Positions 8,468-17,100 of a stretch of DNA of 55,661 bases are shown in pieces. The stretch is from Oscillospiraceae bacterium (GTDB lineage Bacteria; Bacillota; Clostridia; UBA1212), in assembly GCA_015069195.1 (NCBI GenBank), contig SVJA01000012.1:1-55661 (forward strand), in the 5' to 3' direction. A program made the translations under genes and the position numbers. Below the pieces are notes generated by a model, which saw nothing but the letters and a program-made list of their open reading frames with translations, had not been told where the DNA came from and searched no databases. Every line of letters starts with the position of its first letter. Within the stretch, counting starts at the first letter, position 1.

Positions 8468-9537
8468 TGTCGGCAGTATTTGGAGAACATATTAAAATAT
8501 CGATATTCGGCGAGTCTCACGGACCTGCGATAGGCGTAACTGCGGAGGGCTTTGATGCAGGTTTTAAAATAAATGTGGAAGCGCTTCAGGAGTTTTTGAG
8601 CCTCAGAGCGCCGGGCGGCAGAATGTCTACAAAAAGAAAAGAACCTGATATTGTGAAGTTTTTATCGGGCGTAAAAGATGATGTGATATGCGGTTCGACA
8701 TTGACTGCGATTATAGAAAACACGGACACCAGGTCCGGTGATTACAGCAATTTGTATGATATTCCGAGACCGGGACATGCAGACTATACCGCACAGATTA
8801 AATATAAGGGTTCACAGGATGTACGGGGCGGAGGACATTTTTCGGGCAGACTTACTGCACCGCTTTGTATAGCAGGCGGAATCGCAAAGCAAATTCTTGC
8901 GAAAAAAGGTATTGAGATATATGCCAGAATAAAAAGTATCGGAACTCTTACAGACGAAGCTCCGACGGCATATCCCAAACTTTCTGAAATGAAGAAAATC
9001 GACTTGCGATTCCCTGTTTATAATCAGGATAAAGCAGAAGCATTTGAGAACATAGTCGAGGAAGCCAGAATGAACGGCGATTCGCTCGGAGGCGTTATAG
9101 AGTGTGCTGTTTTCGGTGTGCCGGCAGGTTTCGGAGGTCCTTTGTTTGAAGGTATCGAGGGACGCATTTCGCAGGCTGTTTTCGGTATTCCCGCAGTAAA
9201 AGGCATAGAATTCGGAAGCGGTTTTGACGGCAGTAAAATGTACGGCTCGGAAAACAATGACGGTTTTTATTTTGACGATGAAGGCAATGTAAAAACTTAC
9301 ACAAACAATCACGGCGGAATCTTAGGAGGTGTATCAAGCGGAATGCCGATTTATTTCAGCGTAGCGTTCAAACCGACACCGTCGATTGCAAAAAAACAAA
9401 AAAGTATCAGTCTGAAAAATAAAGAAAATACGGATCTTGAAATAAAAGGCCGTCATGATCCTTGTGTAGTATTACGAGCGGTACCGTGTGTTATATCCGC
9501 TGCAGCACTCACAATATATGATTTATTAAAAGAATAA
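8467..9537 (+). CDS. aroC: chorismate synthase
   Basis: Eliminates phosphate from EPSP to give chorismate, using reduced FMN. Family motifs are FGESHGPAIG near the N-terminus, GGGHFSGRLTAP, NNHGGILGG and KGRHDPCVVLRAVPC at the C-terminus. Two adjacent ATG codons (8464 and 8467) are possible starts. GGAG at 8457-8460 is only three bases from the first but six from the second, and MSAVFG is the more usual beginning, so 8467 is chosen (356 residues). The start lies on the aroA stop, so translation is probably coupled. Confidence 0.93.
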   Translation: MSAVFGEHIKISIFGESHGPAIGVTAEGFDAGFKINVEALQEFLSLRAPGGRMSTKRKEPDIVKFLSGVKDDVICGSTLTAIIENTDTRSGDYSNLYDIPRPGHADYTAQIKYKGSQDVRGGGHFSGRLTAPLCIAGGIAKQILAKKGIEIYARIKSIGTLTDEAPTAYPKLSEMKKIDLRFPVYNQDKAEAFENIVEEARMNGDSLGGVIECAVFGVPAGFGGPLFEGIEGRISQAVFGIPAVKGIEFGSGFDGSKMYGSENNDGFYFDDEGNVKTYTNNHGGILGGVSSGMPIYFSVAFKPTPSIAKKQKSISLKNKENTDLEIKGRHDPCVVLRAVPCVISAAALTIYDLLKE

Positions 9538-9554
9538 TTTTTCGGAGGCATAAA

Positions 9555-10697
9555 ATGAGTATTAAAGATTTAAGAAACGAAATTGATGAAATTGATGAGA
9601 GTCTTGTAAAACTTTTCAAAAAGAGAATGGAAGTATCTTCTGACATCGCAGCGTACAAAAAGGAACACGGCAAAGCGATTTATGATCCGGAAAGAGAAAG
9701 AGATCTTCTTCTGAGAGTTTCAGATCTTGCCGGGGAGACCGCAGGAGACTACACATCCGTTTTGTATTCAACGATTATGGAGCTCAGCAAATCATATCAG
9801 CACGGTATACTTTTCCCGCAGTCAGAACTCAGAGAAAAGGCTGACAAGGCACTTGAAGAGACTGATAAGGTATTCCCGCGAAGCGCAATCGTTGCATGTC
9901 AGGGCGTAGAAGGTGCTTTCTCTCAGATGGCTTGTACAAAACTTTTTGATTGCCCTCATATAATGTATTTCAATAATTGGGACGGCGTATTCAATGCAGT
10001 AGAAAAAGGTCTCTGCAAATACGGAATTCTTCCTATCGAAAACAGCATCGCAGGTTCTGTAAACAAAGTTTACGATATGATGATAAAGCACAATTTCAAC
10101 ATCGTAAGAAGCACTCGTGTAAAAGTTGACCACAATCTTCTTGCAAAAAAGGATGTTAAACTTTCCGAAATCAAAGAGATTTTCTCACACGAACAGGCTA
10201 TTACACAATGTTCAGAGTTCCTTAAAACTATTCCGAATGTAAAAATAACAATCTGTGAGAATACTGCAACAGCCGCAAAGATGGTAGCAGAATCTGACAG
10301 AGCAGACATTGCTGCACTTTCTTCAAGAGCTTGTATTGAACTTTACAATCTTAAGTGCATTGCAGAAAGCGTTCAGGACAGCGGAAATAACTACACAAGA
10401 TTCATTTGCATTTCAAAGAATCTTGAAATTTACCCCGGTGCCGACAGAACAAGTATTATGATCGTAACATCACATAAGCCCGGTAGTCTTTACGGTGTAA
10501 TTTCAAAATTCAATGCGCTCGGACTTAACCTGCTCAAAATCGAGAGCCGTCCGATTCCGGGAAGAGACTTCGAATTCTCATTCTATTTCGACTTCGAAGC
10601 ATCAGTATACGATGAGCGTTTCGGCAAAATGCTTGCTGAACTTGAAAACAGCGTTGAAGGATTCAGATACTTCGGTACATATTCGGAGGTTGTATGA
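9555..10697 (+). CDS. pheA: bifunctional chorismate mutase / prephenate dehydratase (P-protein)
   Basis: Carries chorismate to prephenate and on to phenylpyruvate, the Phe branch. Residues 1-90 are an AroQ-type chorismate mutase (LRNEIDEIDESLVKLFKKRM). Residues about 108-285 are prephenate dehydratase (GVEGAFSQMA, GILPIENSIAGSV, and NNYTRF with the catalytic Thr-Arg-Phe). Residues about 295-375 form a regulatory ACT domain (KPGSLYGV and IESRPIPG, the Phe-binding motifs). Phe feedback is therefore expected at the protein level, in addition to attenuation of the operon. CGGAGG precedes the ATG, and the gene overlaps the next by four bases. Confidence 0.94.
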   Translation: MSIKDLRNEIDEIDESLVKLFKKRMEVSSDIAAYKKEHGKAIYDPERERDLLLRVSDLAGETAGDYTSVLYSTIMELSKSYQHGILFPQSELREKADKALEETDKVFPRSAIVACQGVEGAFSQMACTKLFDCPHIMYFNNWDGVFNAVEKGLCKYGILPIENSIAGSVNKVYDMMIKHNFNIVRSTRVKVDHNLLAKKDVKLSEIKEIFSHEQAITQCSEFLKTIPNVKITICENTATAAKMVAESDRADIAALSSRACIELYNLKCIAESVQDSGNNYTRFICISKNLEIYPGADRTSIMIVTSHKPGSLYGVISKFNALGLNLLKIESRPIPGRDFEFSFYFDFEASVYDERFGKMLAELENSVEGFRYFGTYSEVV

Positions 10698-11956
10698 TAA
10701 AAGCGGAAAGTGAACTTCGCTGCGGACTTTTAGGAAGAAAACTCGGACATTCATTTTCTCCGCTGATACATTCTTTTGCAGGAGACTACAGCTATGAACT
10801 TTTTGAAGTTGAGCCGGAAAATGCAGACGATTTCATAAAGAATGGTGCATACGATTGTATAAATGTTACGATTCCATACAAGGAAAATGCTTTCAGATGT
10901 GCCGATGTTCTTTCCGATGAGGCTAAGGCAATCGGTGCCGTAAATACTCTCGTAAGGCGTGACGGCAAGATTTACGGATACAACACAGACTATTTTGGTT
11001 TTGTTGCTTTGCTTAATAAAAACGGAATCGACCCGTGCGGTAAGAATTGCCTGGTTCTCGGTACGGGCGGAGCTGCAAAAATGGTTGTTTTTGCTCTCGG
11101 AAAACTCAATGCAAAAAGTATAACCTCAGTTTCGAGAAGCGGTGAAATAAACTATAAAAACGTTTATAAGGAATGTTCTGACACCGAGATTGTTATAAAT
11201 ACAACTCCCGTGGGAATGTACCCCGAGATTTCAGATTCTCCTATAGACATTTCGAAGTTTGAGCAATGCGAGGCTGTTGTGGATATAATTTACAATCCTT
11301 CTGTCACAAAGTTACTGTTTGATGCTAAAAGATGTGGGATGAAAACCGCAAACGGTCTTTATATGCTTTCGGCTCAGGGTATAAAAGCCGGAGAATTCTT
11401 TACAGGAAGAAAGATACCTGATGATGTGATTGATAAAGTTACCGACGCTGTAGAGCAAAAGACTAAAAATATCGTGCTTATCGGTATGCCGGGGTGTGGC
11501 AAGAGTTATATCGGCAGTAAAGTTGCGGAAATGCTCGGCAGAGAGTTCGTTGACATTGATAAAATTATTGAGGAACGCGAAAATCGCCCGATACCGACAA
11601 TTTTCGAAAAAGACGGAGAAGATTATTTCAGAAAAATTGAAACTGCCGTAACTGCCGAATTTTGTGCTAAGAGTGGGCTTGTAATTGCTACAGGCGGCGG
11701 AGTAGTGACGCGAGAGGAAAATTTATTCCCCGTAAAATGTAACAGCATGGTATGTTATGTAAAACGACCTTTGAGTAATCTTCCAACAGACGGCAGACCT
11801 CTTTCACAGAAAACACCTGTTGAAGTTCTTTTTTTACAGCGTAAAGAAAAGTATGAATCGTGGTCTGATTTCTGCATAGAAGTGCCGTGTTCAGATGATG
11901 GTATATCAGAAGATGTAGCGGTGGAGTGTGCTAATAATTTAATAGAGAGTTTATAA
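10694..11956 (+). CDS. aroE-aroK: fused shikimate dehydrogenase / shikimate kinase
   Basis: One 420-residue chain joins two consecutive pathway steps. Residues about 1-252 are AroE: GHSFSPLIH (shikimate site), INVTIPYKE with the catalytic Lys, AVNTLV, GYNTDYFGF and the NADP loop VLGTGGAAK. Residues about 256-420 are AroK: Walker A GMPGCGKS (264-271), FVDIDKIIEE, FRKIE and the GGGVV shikimate loop. No stop or restart separates the halves. CGGAGG precedes the ATG, which overlaps the pheA stop. It closes the operon. The step between AroB and AroE, dehydroquinate dehydratase (aroD/aroQ), is absent here and must lie elsewhere. Confidence 0.93.
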   Translation: MIKAESELRCGLLGRKLGHSFSPLIHSFAGDYSYELFEVEPENADDFIKNGAYDCINVTIPYKENAFRCADVLSDEAKAIGAVNTLVRRDGKIYGYNTDYFGFVALLNKNGIDPCGKNCLVLGTGGAAKMVVFALGKLNAKSITSVSRSGEINYKNVYKECSDTEIVINTTPVGMYPEISDSPIDISKFEQCEAVVDIIYNPSVTKLLFDAKRCGMKTANGLYMLSAQGIKAGEFFTGRKIPDDVIDKVTDAVEQKTKNIVLIGMPGCGKSYIGSKVAEMLGREFVDIDKIIEERENRPIPTIFEKDGEDYFRKIETAVTAEFCAKSGLVIATGGGVVTREENLFPVKCNSMVCYVKRPLSNLPTDGRPLSQKTPVEVLFLQRKEKYESWSDFCIEVPCSDDGISEDVAVECANNLIESL

Positions 11957-11995
11957 TTTTGAAACATTTCGACTGTTGCTATATTATTTTAGCAC

Positions 11996-12025
11996 TTGAA
12001 AGTGTTTTGCTTTTTAATGTACAAT
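11996..12025 (+). promoter_or_regulatory. sigma-A-type promoter for the giant SH3-NlpC/P60 gene
   Basis: TTGAAA (11996-12001) and TACAAT (12020-12025) are separated by 18 bases. The -10 lies inside the 5' arm of the hairpin that probably terminates the aro operon. Confidence 0.55.
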
Positions 12026-12076
12026 ATCAGTGTGTATAGGTATAAGTATGCCTTGCACGCTGATATTGTTATTTTT
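12021..12076 (+). terminator. hairpin probably ending the aro operon
   Basis: ACAATATCAGTGTG (12021-12034) pairs with CACGCTGATATTGT (12056-12069), 14 bp with one G-U, followed by TATTTTTAG. A transcript begun at the promoter just above would lack most of the 5' arm, so the full hairpin forms only in RNA reading out of the aro operon. Confidence 0.55.
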
Positions 12077-12136
12077 AGTTATATTTTGTAAAAATTTTAA
12101 CTTCATTATTTAAATTTTCAAAGGGAGGATTTTTGT

Positions 12137-14116
12137 ATGAAGCGTATTTCAAGTTTAGGCAAAAAACTTCGATCACTGGTACTTATTCTGTTTGCTGTGG
12201 TTACTTTGGTAGCAGGCGGATTTGCTATGGGCAATAATGGGTCGGATGTTGTTTTGCAGACAACGGAGGCTGCTGATCCGGGATGGAAGTGTTATTTTGG
12301 TAAGGCGTATAATAATTCAGCGCATACCACTCAAAATACAGGACGTCATTCAGGTGAGCATAACGTGACGCCTAAGGACGATCATTGGCATTACACTAAC
12401 TTTATTGCAGATTCCTCGGATGACCCCTATTTTTATGTCGGTAAGACTAAATACGATCTAGCCGGTAGTGGTCTGGGCAGTATAGATGCTGATGATTTAA
12501 AATATTTGGTTATCAGGTACTATGCCCAAACGCAGGGAAAATTCATGATGTATTTTGGTACAACTGCTGATCCGAATGCCCATCATACAAGTAACTATGA
12601 CTTTATTCCTGACAGTAAATGGCATGATATAGTTATAGATATGTCTGTTTATTCCGGATGGACAGGTACAATAAATTCTTTGCGAATGGACTTCCTTGAG
12701 TTTGGAGCGTCCGAGTATGTGTATTTGTCTTTTATTGCAGCGTTTGATACTGTTGAGCATTTAACTTCTTGGGCAAAGTCTTCAATTGTTATGGGGCAGA
12801 AGAAAGAAGATTCCGGCACAACTCAGACGGTAGAGAAGGAAAATCCTGTACATACCGAAACTATATATTTTGGTGGTACGAATGGTACATCGAGTTTACC
12901 GGCTACTGCCGGTGAGCTTAACAAGGTTACAACTCCCGGCTCAGGTGATTTTTCAGGGTGGAGATGTATATTCTGTGTAAAAGAAGGTTCACGCTATCGC
13001 ATTGTTGATTATAAGCTTGAAGGAGCGTCTGCAGGAGGTGCTTTTACCGTTGCATCATTTTTCCAATCTTATTCTACCGGTATAGTAATTGCAACAGCGA
13101 ATCCTGCCGGTAGTAATTTTAAAACTTTATGGAATTATATTTCACAGGAAAATTACATAAAAATCTCAGGAACTAAGCTCACTGTATATAAAGTTGTTAT
13201 GGAGAATGTGACGATTTATAATTACCCGGATATTGCTGCAGGAACCGTTACCGACCATAATGCGCTTACTACCACTAAGATGACAGGAACTGTGTCTGTC
13301 GGAGGCGGCAGTACAAAAGATCCTGTAGGTACCGATCTTTCTGAAAGACGTTTTTATCGAAGCAATCTTTCTCAATATTTGACAATGACCGGTGACACTA
13401 CTTCGATGAAATTTACATGTAAAAACGCAGCCGCAATGTATTCAATTACGCTTCCTGACAGGACAACAGGTAAGGTTGTTGCTAAAGTCGGAGTTTATTA
13501 TTCCAGTGATTCTCATGCCACCCAAAATAACAAAGATGGTGCTATCCAGTGGACATATCTTCCTAACGGATCTGACAGCACAGGCGTAGAAATTAATTTT
13601 CAGGATTCTTCGACTGTATCGCTTGGTTCTTATTATAATCAGGATTTGGGTTCTACGGGTTATGCCGACGAAGACGGTGATACAGGTACTGTAAATGCTG
13701 CCGTGTACAAAGGTAATGATAAATATCAGTATACGGGTAGTTTTGCACATCAGGTACTTCCTCCCGGAAAATATCAGGCGCGTCTTGAGTATGATGTATT
13801 GTTTAATAAGTATGTTAAGGTGAAATGTACAACCGGTACTCATATTGTTGCAGATCCTTTTGACGGTGCCAATTTGCGTGAGTGGCCCGGTGCAGGTGTT
13901 GCGAAGAAGTTTGGTACTGATACAACAGTTACAGATACTGACAGTTTGATTACAACGATTCCTTTGAATGTGGATATTTATGTCGGCTACGATGATACGG
14001 ATAAACGAAAAGCAGAGTGGTGGACAGAAAAAGTTGATGTCACAACTACTGCAAGCTCCGGAACAATGGCTCTGTATGGCGGCGTGTTTCATGCTTCTGA
14101 AGGCGGCAAAGCTTAA
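12137..14116 (+). CDS. secreted SH3-NlpC/P60 giant protein, N-terminal part (before in-frame stop)
   Basis: These 659 codons begin after a clear GGGAGG site with a signal peptide (residues 1 to about 31: KKLRS then a hydrophobic stretch). Residues about 110-210 hold a carbohydrate-binding-like beta-sandwich (WHDIVIDMSVYSGWTG) related to modules in the proteins at 1100 and 31617. The part ends inside a bacterial SH3 domain that starts near NLREWPGAG. The TAA at 14114-14116 is the only interruption: the same frame runs on as HKDHVWRVCKVNIDG, completing the SH3 domain, and stays open to 20089. This is therefore the front of a single 2650-codon gene. As it stands it would give an exported protein without a catalytic domain. 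Confidence 0.8.
   Translation: MKRISSLGKKLRSLVLILFAVVTLVAGGFAMGNNGSDVVLQTTEAADPGWKCYFGKAYNNSAHTTQNTGRHSGEHNVTPKDDHWHYTNFIADSSDDPYFYVGKTKYDLAGSGLGSIDADDLKYLVIRYYAQTQGKFMMYFGTTADPNAHHTSNYDFIPDSKWHDIVIDMSVYSGWTGTINSLRMDFLEFGASEYVYLSFIAAFDTVEHLTSWAKSSIVMGQKKEDSGTTQTVEKENPVHTETIYFGGTNGTSSLPATAGELNKVTTPGSGDFSGWRCIFCVKEGSRYRIVDYKLEGASAGGAFTVASFFQSYSTGIVIATANPAGSNFKTLWNYISQENYIKISGTKLTVYKVVMENVTIYNYPDIAAGTVTDHNALTTTKMTGTVSVGGGSTKDPVGTDLSERRFYRSNLSQYLTMTGDTTSMKFTCKNAAAMYSITLPDRTTGKVVAKVGVYYSSDSHATQNNKDGAIQWTYLPNGSDSTGVEINFQDSSTVSLGSYYNQDLGSTGYADEDGDTGTVNAAVYKGNDKYQYTGSFAHQVLPPGKYQARLEYDVLFNKYVKVKCTTGTHIVADPFDGANLREWPGAGVAKKFGTDTTVTDTDSLITTIPLNVDIYVGYDDTDKRKAEWWTEKVDVTTTASSGTMALYGGVFHASEGGKA
14114..14116 (+). 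other. in-frame TAA interrupting the giant wall-hydrolase gene
   Basis: Codon 660 is TAA (GCT TAA CAC) with no frame change on either side. The downstream frame has no ribosome binding site and no ATG near its beginning. One base substitution would restore the gene. No RNA structure that would suggest programmed readthrough was recognised immediately after the stop. Confidence 0.75.
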
Positions 14117-17100
14117 CACAAAGATCATGTATGGCGTGTTTGTAAGGTAAACATTGACGGCGTGTTGCATGAGGGATGGGTAGATACATATTATACCAAT
14201 TATTCTACTGTTATCGCGACATCTTCGAATATAAAGACTACATCTACATCTACTTCTATGGCTGATTTGGTGATGGTTCCGAGAAAAATGATGCGAACCG
14301 ATCCATACACATATAACTATGGACATTGGGAGCCGTTTACTTATCAGAAAGCTAAATCATCTGACTTTGCAGTCAGATGGACATGGTCGTTTAATTCGGA
14401 GGATAATGTTAAGGCTTTTGCAAAATCATACAAGCCTGATGATAACGAAAAACCAAACTCTTATTATTCAAGTGCTCAAGTAGAATTTAATACTGGAAAA
14501 TTCTTGACGCTCACTTCTACTGCGACAGCTGATTCCCTTAAATCTTTTTATATGGGTCATTTGTTTACTAAATCACTTACATATGATGATTATGATGTGG
14601 ATAAGGACGCCGGTTGGATATATGCCAATGCGATAAAACCTGCTACGAAAGGTCTGTGCCGTGTAGACTATGATGATCCGGTGAACTCGAATAACGCAAA
14701 CGGAGCCGGTACGAAAAATGCATTTTTCGGTATCGTTTACAGAACACAGGATAAAGTTGCCGCAACGAATAATATGTATGTTGCATTATGTGCCAATGAT
14801 ACCAAAACGGCCGGTGTTGACTATAGTTATGTGTCGATGGTTTGTGACGGACAATGGCATACCGCTGCGATAGATATCACTGCGAATCCGGAGTGGGCGC
14901 GTACCTCAGAGCAGAATAATAATAACGGTATAAGATATAATGATATGGTGTATATGCTTATACGACCGTTTAGTACTGATACAATCGTAGGCGGTAAGTC
15001 AATTGATATTGCTGCCGTAGGTATTTTTTCCACAGCTGAGGAAGCGCAGTCGTACGGTGATGCATATATTTCAACGAATGGTCTTGACAGTGCTAAAGGT
15101 CTTGTAAGGGTTATCACAAATACAGGAGGTACGGTTACTCTTTCAAAGGGTGGTTCAGGTACTTTGAGTAGTGATTCTACATATATTACAGGTGTATCTG
15201 CCGGTTCTACTTTTAAAGTAAACGTTGCTCCTGATGCCGGATACTACTGTTCGAAACTCTGCTGGAGACCGACCGGTTATACATTAAACGGCGGTAATTC
15301 AGGTGGTGTAAAAACTACATACTTTTCAGCCGGTTCTGCAGGTAACTCTTCTACCTATGCCGCAGACCATGCAAATGTTGTAGAGTATGTAGACGTACTT
15401 GACGGTAATTTTATGAATAACGGTATGTTTACCGGCGGTACTACGAATACCCCTGCTAACTGGCAGAATACTACTTGGGGTGATACAGTCATCGCTACTT
15501 CAGGTCAGATAAAGGCATATAATGCGGCTCTCGTAAAAAAGTATAAGGACGATATTACGGGTAAAACAGCACCTGTCGATATTCTCGATATGGCTGTCAG
15601 ATCCAAAGTAAACAAAGTGGCAACTATACAGACTTTTATAAATAATCTTTGTTCAAAAGAAGATGCAACGGCATGGGGGTTATCTGCGGCTTACGATAAC
15701 CGCAACTATGCAAATATTGCTAAACAAGATAAGGTTATATACGGAGTTGTAACTCAACGTGCCAATATCAGAGCGCTGCCTACTGCGGAGTCATACATTC
15801 CGGATGATGGTGATCATGATGTTGTACAAGAAGCCGGTCTTCCTTATGCTACTGCTGTATGGGTTCTACATACATCCACCGACGGTGCGTTCTATTTTGT
15901 TCAAACACCTTATTACAAGGGATGGGTAGATGCTACATGTATAGCGACTACTACTTCATACAAAGATTGGATAGAATTTGCAGATCCTGCTATTCGCGGT
16001 GACATTATAGTAACTATTGGTTGTTATAAAACTGTAAATGGACAGAAAGCGGAGATGGGTTGTGCTTTCCAGCTTGTGAGTTCTTCTGATACTGGTTACA
16101 CAATTAAGGTGCCTATAAAGAATGCTGACGGGTCTCTCGGAACAAAAGATGTTTCTATAAATAAAGATTACACAAACAAAGGTTATTTGCCTTATACTTG
16201 GAATAATTATATTGCTCGGGCTTTTAGATATCATAGTAAAGAATATTCTTGGGGTGATGAATCTTACGGTCAAGTAGACTGTAGTGCGTTTGCTATGTAT
16301 GTTTTTAAAGCATTCGGATTCCAGATAATGCGAAAGTCCGATGATCAGATTGGAACCGGATATACTACGCTAATGAACAGCAAGACTTACAGCAGATCGA
16401 CAGATGGTTATTATGACCTTGCTAAGTTCGGTGGTACGCCTATGATTCTTGCAGGAGGCGGTCATACTGTTCTTTATCTCGGTTGCGTAGGTGAGAAACA
16501 TTATGTTATAGAGGCGGCTGTCGGAGGCAAGGTAAATGTTAATCAATTAACATCCACTGAGCTTACTCAGATGTGTAATTACACAATAATGGCTCCAAAT
16601 AACTATCTGGAAGATGCATATGTAAGACAATACTTAACAGGTACTGCTAAGACGTTTACTGCTACACTTGAAACTCCTTCATATAAGAATTCAAGCGGAA
16701 CAGGATATACTTCTTCAACAAAGTATACTCTTAACCATACGGTAGATGCTGTTCCTTCCACTTCACTTGATAACGGCACAACTAAATATGATCAGTATGT
16801 TCTCAACTCCGGCGGTCGTGATATTTACGTATGGGCAGAGTTCACGAAAATTTCCAATGAAGTTGCTCTGGATATACAGATAGAAGTTCCGGATGGTTAT
16901 GGTTATGCTGACAAAGATTTTGGTAGTGTCCGGTTTGCTAACAATATGAAGACTTATGCGACTGTCGTAGCGAAAGAGTACAATACAACGCAGGCTGCCA
17001 GACTTGTTGTGTACAAAGGTTACAGAGTTAAAGCTATTGAGATAGAAGGTAGTGTGACGAGGTCTACTGCAAGTGTTACGGTGGGCGGTACAGGTGCCGT

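Noticed and set aside
8812-9312. 166-codon frame on the minus strand inside aroC
   Set aside because: No ribosome site and no recognisable domain; a shadow of aroC.
13442-14326. Long Cys/Arg-rich reading frame on the minus strand across the internal stop
   Set aside because: It has no ribosome site or family resemblance, and it lies opposite a coherent domain protein; a shadow frame.
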